64,000 nucleotides of DNA from an uncultured Eubacteriales bacterium (GCA_900314845.1 OMWV01000021.1:62001-126000); one strand, 5' to 3'. Numbered from the stretch's first letter, positions 16,512 through 25,676 are shown. Numbers and translations: made by a program. The notes: a model not told the origin generated them from the letters alone.

Positions 16512-17462
16512 CTATGCCATTAAAGCCTTCCTGACTTCTTCTGCCGTGGGCATGGCAGGAATGGCGCCGCGCTTTCCGACGCACAGGCCGGCGACCGTGT
16601 TGGCGTAATGCAGGAACTGCTCTGCCTGGTCCCGGGTGATCTGGGCCGGTTTGACCTTCTCTGCCGCAATCCGGGACAGGAAGCCGCCCCAGAAAGAATC
16701 GCCCGCCCCTGTCGTATCCACGACGTCTACCGGTCTGGAAGCAGCTGTCACGGAAAATTTCGGAGTGGCCAGCATGGCGCCCCGGCTGCCCAGAGTGATC
16801 ACAAGGATCTTTACGCCCTTCTCCAGCAGAACGCCCGCCGCGCCTGCAGGGTCATCCTTCCCCGTCAGCAGCCCGGTCTCCTCATCCGACACCTTCATAA
16901 TATCGATATCATGGATCACAGAGCGCATCTTCTCCACGGCTTCTTCACGGCTCTTCCACAGGGGCGCGCGGTAATTGGGATCGTAGGAAATGATGGCGCC
17001 CGCATCCCTGGCACAGGAAACAGCATAATGAGTCGCACTCCTTGCGGGTTCATCCGTCAGAGACAGGGAGCCAAAATGGAAAATATAGCTGTCACGAATC
17101 AGATCCGCATCGACTTCATCTTCCCTGATCATCGTATCCGCGCCCGGCTTCCTGGCAAAGGAAAATGATCTCTCCGCTCCCCTCAGCTGTACAAAAGCCA
17201 GGGTCGTGAAAACATCCGGATCCATCAGAAGCCCGTCCGTGCTGATCCCGTTTTCTTCCAGGGTCTCCCGCAAAAGCTGACCCTGCATATCATACCCGAC
17301 CTTGCCGATGAAAGCAGTCTTAAGCCCAAGCTTTGACGCAGCCGCCAGGACATTTGCCGGCGCTCCGCCCGGATTCTCTTCATAGAGCTGCCGTCCGGCC
17401 TCGCTCCTTCCATACGGCGTAAAATCGATCAGCAGTTCTCCCATTGCCGTGATATCATACAT
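16512..17462 (-). CDS. scrK: PfkB-family carbohydrate kinase, probable fructokinase
   Basis: 316 residues from ATG 17462 (MYDITAMGELLIDFTPYG) with GGGGAATC upstream. PfkB signatures: EENPGGAPANVLAAASKLG near the N-terminus and DTTGAGDSFWGGFLSRIA with the catalytic Asp near residue 250. It phosphorylates a sugar, most likely fructose, with ATP; the sequence MGELLIDF is usual for fructokinases. Its position next to the amylosucrase-family gene fits phosphorylation of the fructose released from sucrose. It has its own transcript, ending at a strong terminator. No cre-like site is seen before it, unlike the other two promoters of the locus. Tagatose-6-phosphate or KDG kinase would be the alternatives. 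Confidence 0.88.
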   Translation of the reverse strand: MYDITAMGELLIDFTPYGRSEAGRQLYEENPGGAPANVLAAASKLGLKTAFIGKVGYDMQGQLLRETLEENGISTDGLLMDPDVFTTLAFVQLRGAERSFSFARKPGADTMIREDEVDADLIRDSYIFHFGSLSLTDEPARSATHYAVSCARDAGAIISYDPNYRAPLWKSREEAVEKMRSVIHDIDIMKVSDEETGLLTGKDDPAGAAGVLLEKGVKILVITLGSRGAMLATPKFSVTAASRPVDVVDTTGAGDSFWGGFLSRIAAEKVKPAQITRDQAEQFLHYANTVAGLCVGKRGAIPAMPTAEEVRKALMA

Positions 17463-17626
17463 TCTGATTCCCCTTCTCAATACCCTCTGCGCCGCCGGAC
17501 AGATACCATCCTGCAGCGTTCAGTAATCACTCATTATCCTTTTTCTAGATTAATGTCATCCTGCCTTTGCTGTCAAGTGTTTTGTGCATGTTAGGCAGTG
17601 TAAAGGGGTTGGACAGAACACGGTTC

Positions 17627-18526
17627 CTAAAGCAGCTCCTGCAGGATCGTGAGTCTGGCCGGATCCACAGCCTGACCGAAGCTGTCAAGCTGCCCCATGA
17701 CGATCGTCTTGTTTTTGCCGTGGTAATCGCTGCCCCCGCTGACCAGAAGGCCGTGTCTTTCTGCCTCCTCAAGCAGAAAATGGATCTCCTCCTCAGAATA
17801 TCGGGAGTAATAGCACTCCAGGCTCTGCAGGCCATAGGACATAAGAACCTTGAGCTGGGCTTTAAATTCTTCCGGGCTGATATGTCTCTCGCCCTCGCCC
17901 CCCAGGGGATGGGCCCAGCTGGATATGCCGCCGGCACTTTGTATGGCCTCAAGAGACTGACGGGCCTCTATCCGGGAGATCCCTGCCGGCACCGGCGAAT
18001 GCCTGCTGTTCAGATACCGCTTAAAGGCATCCGTCACGGAATCCGCCAGTCCTCTCTTCATCAGGATCAGAGCGATATGCGGCCTGCCGGGGCTTTCATG
18101 AGAATAGATCCAGTCCTTTTCCTCCCGGGTCAGGACGATCCCGTCGTTTTTTTTGAGATTTTCTATCCTTATCTCCATCTTTGCGCTGCGCTTTGAGACA
18201 AGATCCCGGACGGCAGCCGAGAGCTGCCTCTCGTCAGGATCACAGCAGTAGCCGAGAATATGGCAGAGGCCGGCATCCGTCCGGGAGGAAAATTCCACGC
18301 CGGGAAGAAAGGAAAGCTGTCTGCCGCCTGCATGGATACGGACAGCCCGGCCTCTGGCAAAGCCAGTCCCCGGCAGGAGCTGCCTGGCTCCCTCCATAGT
18401 GTCGTGGTCTGTGACCGCGAAGATATCCATGCCGCAGGCGGCCGCTTTCTCTGCCGCCATGAACGGGCTGTCGCTGCCGTCCGAGGCAGTCGTATGCATA
18501 TGAAGATCAACTTTTGAATTTATCAT
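17627..18526 (-). CDS. PHP-domain phosphoesterase (nucleoside bisphosphate phosphatase-like)
   Basis: 299 residues of the PHP superfamily, a metal-dependent TIM-like barrel. Metal-binding motifs: DLHMHTTASDGS at residue 7, VTDHDTMEG, LPGVEFSS, SWAHPLGG, and SGGSDYHGKNK near the end. Length and motif order match the YciV/TrpH type, characterised as 3',5'-nucleoside bisphosphate phosphatase or 5'-3' exonuclease on short RNA. Cytosolic. Its start overlaps the end of the Na/Pi cotransporter gene by 20 bases, so the two are cotranscribed. A link to phosphate recovery is plausible from the pairing but not shown. Confidence 0.87.
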   Translation of the reverse strand: MINSKVDLHMHTTASDGSDSPFMAAEKAAACGMDIFAVTDHDTMEGARQLLPGTGFARGRAVRIHAGGRQLSFLPGVEFSSRTDAGLCHILGYCCDPDERQLSAAVRDLVSKRSAKMEIRIENLKKNDGIVLTREEKDWIYSHESPGRPHIALILMKRGLADSVTDAFKRYLNSRHSPVPAGISRIEARQSLEAIQSAGGISSWAHPLGGEGERHISPEEFKAQLKVLMSYGLQSLECYYSRYSEEEIHFLLEEAERHGLLVSGGSDYHGKNKTIVMGQLDSFGQAVDPARLTILQELL

Positions 18527-20384
18527 TTTCTTCTTCTTTCATCTTATAGGGATCCATGCTCTCCAGGGCAGGATCGGGTACGGACCCGTCGAATATCTTC
18601 TGAGGTCCTTCCACAGCTTCCTCCTGAAGACTGAGCAGATGATAGATATCCTTATATTCATCAAAAAGCTCTGTGAAGGAAGCCTCTCCTCCATATTTTA
18701 CCTCATGAAGATAGCCATGTGTATCATAAGATGAATTTCCGGTCTGGATAATGCAGACCCCGACATTGGAACAGTGGTCGGATACCCTCTCACAGTTTGT
18801 CAGGAAGTCATTGATCAGGATGCCCAGATCACCGCTGCAGATCCCGTCCCGGATCCTCTGGATATGCCTTGATTTTATCTCCTTTACCAGATCGTCTATT
18901 ACCTCCTCCAGAGGCTCTATATAGCTGGCCGTCTTGCTGTCGTCATTTTCAAAGGCCTTTAGAGTGATCGCCAGGATCCGGGAGACAGCCTTTGAGAGAA
19001 TGCCCAGCTCGCCTCTGGCTATATTGGAAAACTGATTTTCATTCTCCCTCAGCTCGCCGGCCGTCTTTGTCATGTTTATCGCGTGGTCGCCGATCCTCTC
19101 GAAATCATTGATGCAGTGGAGCATCTCCGAGACAGCGTTGTTGTCCTTCTGGGTGAGCGGTTTTATGGCGATCCTGGAGAGGAAATCATTGAGCTTATCC
19201 TCCAGCTCATCCAGGCGCTGCTCCATGGCTATAACCTCATCTATGGCTTTTTCATTATAATCATCAAATATGCTCAGGGAACGGATGAAGGAATTCCTCG
19301 CCAGATTCGCCATCTCCACCGTTCTCTCACGGCACTGGGCTACGGCAAGGCCGGGGGAGACCAAAAGGCGCTCATCAAGCAGGACCGTATGATTTTCATA
19401 TTCGTCCTCAGGCACGGGAAGGATCTTCTCGGCAAGCTTTACGATCTTCTTTGAGAAGGGAAGGAGCACAACGATCGTTCCGATATTAAAGACTGTGTGG
19501 AATACAGCGATCTGAAATGCGCTTACCGTATGGGAAAACAGATCAAGAGACAGAAGATATCTGGCGGCAAGATAGACAGCCATCCAGATGATGGTGCCAA
19601 GGATCTTTATGCTGACGTGGATCACCGGCACTCTTTTTGCCTTGCGGCTTACACCGATACCGGAGATCACGGCCGTAACGCAGGTGCCGATATTAGCTCC
19701 CATGATAAGAGGCACGGCCATGCCCAGGCTGATGGAGCCTGTCAGGGAAAGAGCCTGAAGAACGCCGATCGAGGCGGCAGATGACTGGATGACCCCTGTA
19801 AAGGCCACTCCCATCAGAAGTCCCAGGAAGGGATTGTCAAAGGCAATGAGAAGGTTCTGAAACTGGGGCATGTCAGCCAGAGGAGCTACAGAGGCAGACA
19901 TCATAGACATGCCGTACATGAGGACGCCGAATCCGCAGAATATGGTTCCGATATCCTTCTTCTTCTCGCTCCTGCAGGCCATGGTCATGACAACGCCGAT
20001 CAGGGCAACAATAAGGGAAAAATTCTCGGGTTTCAGGAAGGAGACGATGACATTGTTCGTCTCTATGCCGTTCAGACTGAGGATCCAGGCGGTAAGCGTC
20101 GTACCGATATCGGAGCCCATGATGGTGACTACGGTCTGGGAAAGCTCCATGATGTTAGAGTTTACAAGTCCTACCAGCATGACCGTAAATGCTGAGGATG
20201 ACTGGATCGCTATGGTGATGACCGCACCCAGCATCAGGCTCTTAAAAGGGTTTGATGTCATTTTCCTGAGAACGCCCTCAAGCTTTCCTCCCGCCATCTT
20301 CTCCAGATTCGCCGACATGACATTCATGCCGAACAGGAAAAAAGCAAGTCCTCCGAACAGCGCAATAAAATTATAGATTGTCAT
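18507..20384 (-). CDS. Na/Pi cotransporter family protein with C-terminal PhoU domain
   Basis: 625 residues. The N-terminal 330 carry about eight membrane segments in two inverted repeats, each with a QSS motif (VITIAIQSSSAFTVMLVG and GVIQSSAASIGVLQAL), the hallmark of NptA/SLC34-type sodium-phosphate cotransporters. Residues about 345-560 are two helical PhoU-like repeats (SEMLHCINDFERIGDHAINM and FLTNCERVSDHCSNVGV). Bacterial members of this group may act in phosphate uptake or efflux; YjbB of Escherichia coli exports phosphate. The start follows GGAGGAAAAG. It is the first gene of a two-gene unit with the PHP phosphatase. The promoter region holds four hexamers at 11-base spacing that look like PhoP boxes. 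Confidence 0.92.
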   Translation of the reverse strand: MTIYNFIALFGGLAFFLFGMNVMSANLEKMAGGKLEGVLRKMTSNPFKSLMLGAVITIAIQSSSAFTVMLVGLVNSNIMELSQTVVTIMGSDIGTTLTAWILSLNGIETNNVIVSFLKPENFSLIVALIGVVMTMACRSEKKKDIGTIFCGFGVLMYGMSMMSASVAPLADMPQFQNLLIAFDNPFLGLLMGVAFTGVIQSSAASIGVLQALSLTGSISLGMAVPLIMGANIGTCVTAVISGIGVSRKAKRVPVIHVSIKILGTIIWMAVYLAARYLLSLDLFSHTVSAFQIAVFHTVFNIGTIVVLLPFSKKIVKLAEKILPVPEDEYENHTVLLDERLLVSPGLAVAQCRERTVEMANLARNSFIRSLSIFDDYNEKAIDEVIAMEQRLDELEDKLNDFLSRIAIKPLTQKDNNAVSEMLHCINDFERIGDHAINMTKTAGELRENENQFSNIARGELGILSKAVSRILAITLKAFENDDSKTASYIEPLEEVIDDLVKEIKSRHIQRIRDGICSGDLGILINDFLTNCERVSDHCSNVGVCIIQTGNSSYDTHGYLHEVKYGGEASFTELFDEYKDIYHLLSLQEEAVEGPQKIFDGSVPDPALESMDPYKMKEEENDKFKS

Positions 20385-20413
20385 TCTTTTCCTCCAGTAT
20401 ATGACGCCTCTTC

Positions 20414-20462
20414 TTTACATGGCGCATACACTGATTTTACACATATTTTACATATCTGTAAA
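20414..20462 (-). promoter_or_regulatory. Promoter with PhoP-box-like repeat array before the Na/Pi cotransporter
   Basis: Minus strand promoter: TTTACA (20462-20457), 17 bases, TAAAAT (20439-20434). On the plus strand the hexamers TTTACA (20414), CATACA (20425), TTTACA (20436) and TTTACA (20447) recur exactly every 11 bases. This is the spacing and sequence of PhoP boxes known in Bacillus. Overlap with the -10 suggests repression, or use of the array as the promoter itself. Confidence 0.55.
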
Positions 20463-20489
20463 GAAGCGAAAAAAATGACACATTTTCCC

Positions 20490-21248
20490 CTATTTTGAGA
20501 AAAATTCTATAACGGTATGGATGGCCGCGTCCATCATCTTCGGATTGCGGAAGGGATGGTCCGCCCCCTCAACGGGGACAAATTCTATCACATTGCTTTC
20601 GCAGAATTCCTTAGAATCCTCTATGGGGACCCGCTCGTCCTTTGTCCCGTGGATGACGAGCATGCTGTCAGCCCAGTCAAAATACTCGTACCCGCGCACG
20701 TCGCTCTTTGCCAGGTCTTCAAAAAGAGACTTGTCAACTTTCATCTTCCGCTCATAGCCGATCTCAACCTCACGGCCTTTCTCCAGCTTGTCCAGGTCGG
20801 ACTCCTTCACATTTTTCAGCATCAGGTCATGCATGCGAAGGCCGGGGGCCCGCAGGGCGATCTTTGCAAAGGGATTCCCGTTTTCCGCTATATATTTTAA
20901 GGTCAGATAGCCGCCGAAGCTTACGGAATAATTAAAGATAGTTTTTGCCCCCAGGGTCTCCCGGGCATATTTTACGATCAGGGACAGATACTCCATGCAC
21001 TCAGAAAGTTCCAGCTTCTTGCGGCAGTCCTTGCCGTGACAGGGCCAGTCAAAGGCGATGACGGCGTCATTGCCGTGCTTTGCCAGATACTTGTCGGCAA
21101 AACGGCTGATATTGGCTACGTCCTTGCTGGAGCCATAGCCATGGGTGCAGATAACCACCCGGTCAAAGCTGCGGCTTTTTCCGTCGCTCATGATCTTGCA
21201 GCGGATAGAAGTTCCTTCCTCGTTTATGTCAAAATTTTTTTCTTTCAT
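20490..21248 (-). CDS. Alpha/beta hydrolase (serine esterase/lipase-like)
   Basis: About 252 residues. The nucleophile elbow is NYSVSFGGYLTLKY (residues near 125), the Asp is in VIHGTKDERVPIEDS and the His in VEGADHPFRNPK, giving a full triad. RVVICTHGYGSSKD is the oxyanion strand. No signal peptide, so cytosolic; the substrate is unknown, perhaps an acyl ester or peptide. I prefer ATG 21248, six bases after AGAGG; an ATG six bases earlier overlaps the stop of the ABC exporter gene. It is the last gene of the run that begins with the TrmH-type gene at 25537. Confidence 0.87.
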   Translation of the reverse strand: MKEKNFDINEEGTSIRCKIMSDGKSRSFDRVVICTHGYGSSKDVANISRFADKYLAKHGNDAVIAFDWPCHGKDCRKKLELSECMEYLSLIVKYARETLGAKTIFNYSVSFGGYLTLKYIAENGNPFAKIALRAPGLRMHDLMLKNVKESDLDKLEKGREVEIGYERKMKVDKSLFEDLAKSDVRGYEYFDWADSMLVIHGTKDERVPIEDSKEFCESNVIEFVPVEGADHPFRNPKMMDAAIHTVIEFFSK

Positions 21249-21250
21249 GT

Positions 21251-22984
21251 TCATCCTCTCATCCTGTCATCCGCCAGTTCCTGAGTCCTGAGAAGCTTAG
21301 CGTACTCCCCGCCCCGGGCAGCCAGCTCCCTGCCGGAGCCTTCCTCCACGATCCTGCCGTCCTCTATGACGACAATGCGGTCCGCGTTCTGCACGGTGGC
21401 CAGCCTGTGGGCGATCACAAAGGAAGTCCTTCCCTTCATCAGTTCCTCAAAACTCTTCTGGATCCTCTTCTCCGTGATCGTATCCAGGGCGGATGTCGCC
21501 TCATCCAGGATGAGGATCTTCGGATCCTTGAGGAAGATCCTGGCAATGGATACTCTCTGTCTCTGGCCCCCGGACAGGCGGGTCCCCCGCTCGCCCACAT
21601 AGGTATCAAAGCCGTCCGGCATATCCATGATATCATCATAAAGCTCTGCCCGGCGGGCTGCCGCCATGACATCTTCGTCACTGGCATCCGGACGCCCGTA
21701 GCGGATATTTTCCATGATCGTATCCGGGAAAATGAAGACGTCCTGCTGAACGATCCCCACAGCGCCGCGCAGGGAGGCCTTTGTCACATCCCGGATATCC
21801 GTCCCGTCTATGCTGATGGACCCGTCCGTCACATCGTAAAAACGGGGGATCAGCTGGCAGAGTGTCGATTTTCCTCCGCCGGAGGCGCCGACAACGGCTA
21901 TCATCTGACCGCCGTCTACATGAAGGCTGATATCTGTCAGGACTTCCCGGGCATCTTCGTACTGAAAGCTTACATGATCGATATCAATGACGCCCTCCTT
22001 TACCTGCAGCTGACCTGCCCCTTCCTTCTCCCTGACTGTGGGCTCAAGCCTCATGATGCTGTCAAAGCGCTGCAGCCCCGCGTACCCGCTGGCAAATACC
22101 TCGGCGAACTGGGCCAACTTGCGGATGGGAGTGATAAATGTCGTGACAAAAAGGGTGAATGTGATCAGGTCTATGTAGTTGAGCTCACCCTCCATGATAA
22201 GAAGGCCGCCCGCGGCGATGACAAGGGCCGGCATGAGGCCCATGAAAAATTCCTGATAGGCATTGAAAAGGCCCATGGCATGGTAAAAATCCTTCTTTGC
22301 CCCCTTGAACTGTCCATTTGCGTGGTCAAAACGGGCTTTTTCCACCTTCTCGTTTGCAAAGGCTTTTGCTGTCTTTATGCCTGATATGCTGGACTCTATA
22401 TCCGAGTTAATGGAAGCCATCCTGACCTTTACGTTTTTGGAAGCATTTGACATTCTCCTCCTCTGGCGCATGATGATGGCAAGGAAGATCGGCAGAAGGA
22501 TGAGAACGACAAGGGCCAGCCTCCACTCGATGGAGAACATGACGATAAGTGCCCCCGTTATGGTGAGCAGGGAGATCAGAAGGTCTTCCGGCCCGTGGTG
22601 GGACAGCTCCGTGATGTCAAAAAGATCTCCTGTCAGCCTGCTCAGCAGGGCTCCCGTCCTGTTGTGGTCATAAAATTCAAAATCCAGGGTCTGCAAATGC
22701 CTGAAAAGGTCTTCCCTGATATCGGCCTCCACCCGGACGCCGAATGTGTGGCCCCAGTAGGTCATGACATAGTAGCAGACAGCCCTGAGCAGATAGGAGA
22801 TCCCCACAAGGCCCATGACGATGAAAAATGCATGGAAAGCCCGGTCCGGCAGCATCTGGTACATGGCGCGTCTGGATATGATGGGAAAGGCAAGGTCTAT
22901 GAGGGAGGCTATGACCGCGCAGACCATATCCAGGATAAAGAGCTTTCTGTGCGGCTTAAAATAGGTCAGTAATGTTTTTATCAT
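21251..22984 (-). CDS. ABC transporter, fused permease and ATP-binding protein
   Basis: 577-residue type IV ABC half-exporter. Six membrane helices lie in residues 1-315. The nucleotide-binding domain has Walker A GASGGGKSTLCQ, Q-loop GIVQQDVFIFPD, signature TRLSGGQRQRVS, Walker B KILILDEATSALD and H-loop FVIAHRL. Such proteins export lipids, peptides or drugs. As a single half-transporter gene it should act as a homodimer, because no partner half-transporter is adjacent. It starts one base after the exodeoxyribonuclease stop. Substrate unknown. Confidence 0.93.
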   Translation of the reverse strand: MIKTLLTYFKPHRKLFILDMVCAVIASLIDLAFPIISRRAMYQMLPDRAFHAFFIVMGLVGISYLLRAVCYYVMTYWGHTFGVRVEADIREDLFRHLQTLDFEFYDHNRTGALLSRLTGDLFDITELSHHGPEDLLISLLTITGALIVMFSIEWRLALVVLILLPIFLAIIMRQRRRMSNASKNVKVRMASINSDIESSISGIKTAKAFANEKVEKARFDHANGQFKGAKKDFYHAMGLFNAYQEFFMGLMPALVIAAGGLLIMEGELNYIDLITFTLFVTTFITPIRKLAQFAEVFASGYAGLQRFDSIMRLEPTVREKEGAGQLQVKEGVIDIDHVSFQYEDAREVLTDISLHVDGGQMIAVVGASGGGKSTLCQLIPRFYDVTDGSISIDGTDIRDVTKASLRGAVGIVQQDVFIFPDTIMENIRYGRPDASDEDVMAAARRAELYDDIMDMPDGFDTYVGERGTRLSGGQRQRVSIARIFLKDPKILILDEATSALDTITEKRIQKSFEELMKGRTSFVIAHRLATVQNADRIVVIEDGRIVEEGSGRELAARGGEYAKLLRTQELADDRMRG

Positions 22985-22985
22985 C

Positions 22986-23819
22986 TCACTGCCCCTGCCC
23001 TAATTCGAGCAGGATGGGGGCGTGATCCTGCCTTGCCCCGGAATCCATGACTTCAGAGCGGACAATGGCGTCCTTGAGCCTGCTGCTGACAAGGAAATAA
23101 TCGATCCTCCAGCCGGAATTGTTTATCTTGCTGGTCTTTACCCTCTGGGCCCACCAGGAGTAGACCCCCTTTACATCCCCGTGAAGGCTGCGGAAGCTGT
23201 CAACAAATCCCCGGCCCAGCAGCTGGGTAAACCCTTCCCTCTCCTCATCCGTAAAGCCGGCTGACTGGTGGTTGCCGGCAGGATTGGCCAGGTCGATCTC
23301 TTCGTGGGCTACATTATAGTCTCCGCAGGCTATGACAGGCTTTTTCCCATCCAGCCCAGCCAGGTAGTCCGCATATTTCCGGTCCCAGACCTGACGCTCT
23401 GCAAGCCTTTTGAGGCCGTCGCCAGCGTTTGGCGTATAGACAAGGCTGAAATAGTATTCCGGCAGATCCAGGGTGATGATCCGCCCCTCCTGATCCATGG
23501 GAGCCGGGGCTCCGATGACCGGAAAGTCCGCGCTGACATCAAGACCCTTCCTGTAGAGAGCCATGGTCCCGGCATAGCCTTTCCTGGCCGGCTCCCGGGA
23601 GCTGACCCAGACATAGTCGTATTCGGGGAAATATTCCTGCAGGGCGGCAGCCTGCTTCTTGTTCATACCGGCGGCAGGCAGCTTTGTTTCCTGAATGGCG
23701 ATGATATCGGCCCCCTCCCCGGCGACAGTCAAAAGAGTCTGGCGGGTCAGCTCTGCCCTGGCACTTGTCCCTGTCAGGGCAGCGTTGAGTGAGTCTATAT
23801 TCCAGGAGATAAATTTCAT
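22986..23819 (-). CDS. exoA: Exodeoxyribonuclease III / AP endonuclease (ExoA type)
   Basis: 277 residues from ATG 23819 (MKFISWNIDSLNAAL). EEP-fold nuclease that cuts DNA at abasic sites and trims 3' ends in base-excision repair. Motifs: ISWNIDSL with the metal Asn, IIAIQETKLP with the metal Glu, YTPNAGDGLKRL, IACGDYNVAHEEIDL with the catalytic Asp/Asn pair, and RQDHAPILLEL with the final His. A longer open frame upstream lacks a ribosome site. It lies in a run of unrelated genes and its product is cytosolic. Confidence 0.92.
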   Translation of the reverse strand: MKFISWNIDSLNAALTGTSARAELTRQTLLTVAGEGADIIAIQETKLPAAGMNKKQAAALQEYFPEYDYVWVSSREPARKGYAGTMALYRKGLDVSADFPVIGAPAPMDQEGRIITLDLPEYYFSLVYTPNAGDGLKRLAERQVWDRKYADYLAGLDGKKPVIACGDYNVAHEEIDLANPAGNHQSAGFTDEEREGFTQLLGRGFVDSFRSLHGDVKGVYSWWAQRVKTSKINNSGWRIDYFLVSSRLKDAIVRSEVMDSGARQDHAPILLELGQGQ

Positions 23820-23873
23820 AATAAAATGTCCTCTTCTTTCTTTTTGGATTCCATGAAAGTATACCATGAAATA

Positions 23874-24635
23874 TCAATTTGCGGCAAAATCTTCCACGGC
23901 GTCTGCCGTCTGTCTGAGCTGGCTGATATTGGAGATCTCGGGAACGCCGTCCTTTTTCTGGATCCCATAGGAACCAAAATAAGAGTGGATCCCTCCTTCT
24001 ATCACGAGCTCTTTGCTGTCCTTTGGCCAGTTCTTTTTGTACTTTTCGTAGGAATCCCGGTTCAGGACGCCGTCATTTGACCCGTAAACAGACAAGAGCT
24101 TCAGATCCGAGCCGGAGAGATCCCTGGTAACATAGGAGGCAAGAAGGATGACGCCTTTATAGCGGTCTTCCTTTCCCGGCAGGTAAAAGCCGGCAGCAGC
24201 CCCGCCCAGAGAATGGCCGCCGACATACCAGTCTTTTATCTGAGGATAAAGATCTCTCACCTCGTCGGCCTGGTCTGTCCTCAAAAATGCCAGATTCCCG
24301 GGGCTTTTTAAAAGGATGCAGCACAGGCCCCTGTCGGCCAGCTCGTACATGAGGCTTTCATAGGCCTGCGGATCCACCCAGCCGCCGGGGTAAAATATGA
24401 CCGCCGCCTTTGCCTTTTCTATTTCTTTGGGCCGAATCACCTCGTAATCCTTGCCCGACGTATCTTTCTCAATATCCTTTACCTGCTTTATGACCTGACT
24501 GGTCACACCCGTATCCTGCTGATAGGATGTCAGCACTTTTATCTGGAAAAATGCCAGAAAGGCGATGAGGATCAGGAATGGGATCAGACCCGCGATCCGT
24601 TTGCTTTTCCCTGCGCCCGATGATTCTTTCTTCAT
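23874..24635 (-). CDS. Membrane-anchored alpha/beta hydrolase
   Basis: About 253 residues. A single N-terminal membrane helix (IAGLIPFLILIAFLAFF) after a lysine-rich start should anchor it with the catalytic domain outside. The hydrolase core shows AAVIFYPGGWVDPQAYE (oxyanion strand), YVGGHSLGGAAAGFY (nucleophile), VYGSNDGVLN (acid) and EGGIHSYFGSYG (His). It belongs to the group of alpha/beta hydrolases related to dienelactone hydrolase. Substrate unknown. I prefer ATG 24635 with GGAGG eight bases upstream; ATG 24641 overlaps the stop of the TrmH-type gene and is too close to that site. Confidence 0.85.
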   Translation of the reverse strand: MKKESSGAGKSKRIAGLIPFLILIAFLAFFQIKVLTSYQQDTGVTSQVIKQVKDIEKDTSGKDYEVIRPKEIEKAKAAVIFYPGGWVDPQAYESLMYELADRGLCCILLKSPGNLAFLRTDQADEVRDLYPQIKDWYVGGHSLGGAAAGFYLPGKEDRYKGVILLASYVTRDLSGSDLKLLSVYGSNDGVLNRDSYEKYKKNWPKDSKELVIEGGIHSYFGSYGIQKKDGVPEISNISQLRQTADAVEDFAAN

Positions 24636-24637
24636 GA

Positions 24638-25537
24638 TCATTTCCTCCCCAGTTCCCAGAAGGCGAGTGCGCTTGCCGCCGCTACATTAAGAGAATCTAC
24701 CCCTGCTGCCATGGGGATCATGACGGTATAGTCACTTGCCTCCACCATCCGGTCCGGCAGTCCGCTCCCCTCATTTCCCAGAACGATCGCCAGCCTCTCT
24801 TCCGCCTTCAGGGCGGGATCGTCTATGGGCACGGTATCATTTTTAAGAGCCATGGAGACGGTTCGAAAGCCATACGCCTTCAGCTTCTCCAGTCCCGCGT
24901 TCTTTCCGTCCTCCCAGGAGAAATCCGGATCAAACGCCCAGGGGATCTGAAAGACTGTCCCCATGCTGACCCGTATGGCCCGGCGGTAGAGAGGGTCGCA
25001 GCAATCAGGGGAAAGAAGGATCCCCTCTATGCCAAGGGCTGCTGCCGAGCGGAAGATGGCTCCTGTGTTTGTCGGATTCACCACCTCGCACAGGACTGCT
25101 ATCCGGTGCCTTTTGTCCGTCCCTCCAAGTATCTTCTGATAAAAACTGTCCGCGCCGGCCGCCTCTTTTCTTCTCATGGCTGCCAGGGCGCCGCGGCTGT
25201 AAATGAAACCCGATAGCCGGCTAAGCTCTGCCCGGGGAGCCGCATATACATTTACCCCCTCCGGGATCATCTGCCCTATTTTATCTTCCGCCCCGGATCC
25301 CAGCAGGCGCCTTAACAGTCTGCCGTCCGAAGAGTCGGCGGCAAGATCCTCCCGGGCGGCCAGCACCGCCAGGACTTCATACTGCCCCAGCGCCCGCTCT
25401 ATCACCTTGGGACTCTCCGCTATGAAGATGCCCGGGGCCGGCTCAAAGGCATGAAAAAGATCCGACTCTCTCCTGCTCATAAACCAGGCAAGCTCCGGAT
25501 ACCGCTCCACATCGATCTTAGAGATCTCAACTATCAT
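24638..25537 (-). CDS. SPOUT-family RNA 2'-O-methyltransferase (TrmH/RlmB group)
   Basis: 299 residues. The C-terminal SPOUT knot shows the three SpoU motifs: NPTNTGAIFRSAAALGIEG, IVLGNEGSGLPDRMV and IPMAAGVDSLNVAAASALAFWE. These enzymes methylate a ribose 2'-OH in tRNA or 23S rRNA using SAM. The N-terminal 110 residues are a variable RNA-binding part (HAFEPAPGIFIAESPKVIER is like the RRM-type SpoU N-domain). The exact RNA target is not readable. It is first in the operon, behind a near-consensus promoter at 25613-25641. Confidence 0.9.
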   Translation of the reverse strand: MIVEISKIDVERYPELAWFMSRRESDLFHAFEPAPGIFIAESPKVIERALGQYEVLAVLAAREDLAADSSDGRLLRRLLGSGAEDKIGQMIPEGVNVYAAPRAELSRLSGFIYSRGALAAMRRKEAAGADSFYQKILGGTDKRHRIAVLCEVVNPTNTGAIFRSAAALGIEGILLSPDCCDPLYRRAIRVSMGTVFQIPWAFDPDFSWEDGKNAGLEKLKAYGFRTVSMALKNDTVPIDDPALKAEERLAIVLGNEGSGLPDRMVEASDYTVMIPMAAGVDSLNVAAASALAFWELGRK

Positions 25538-25612
25538 ATTTATTGCTGCCTTTCCCTGAATCTTATATTCTTGTTCCCATTTTCACTGTCTGTGATCCGT
25601 CAGCTAATAGAA

Positions 25613-25641
25613 ACTATAGCAAGCTTCCGGGAAATAGTCAA
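25613..25641 (-). promoter_or_regulatory. Promoter of the TrmH-ABC-exporter operon
   Basis: On the minus strand TTGACT (25641-25636), 17-base spacer, TATAGT (25618-25613): five of six matches at each element. Confidence 0.78.
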
Positions 25642-25676
25642 TTCACTGGTTCCCCGGCTCTGTATCTTTCCATATG

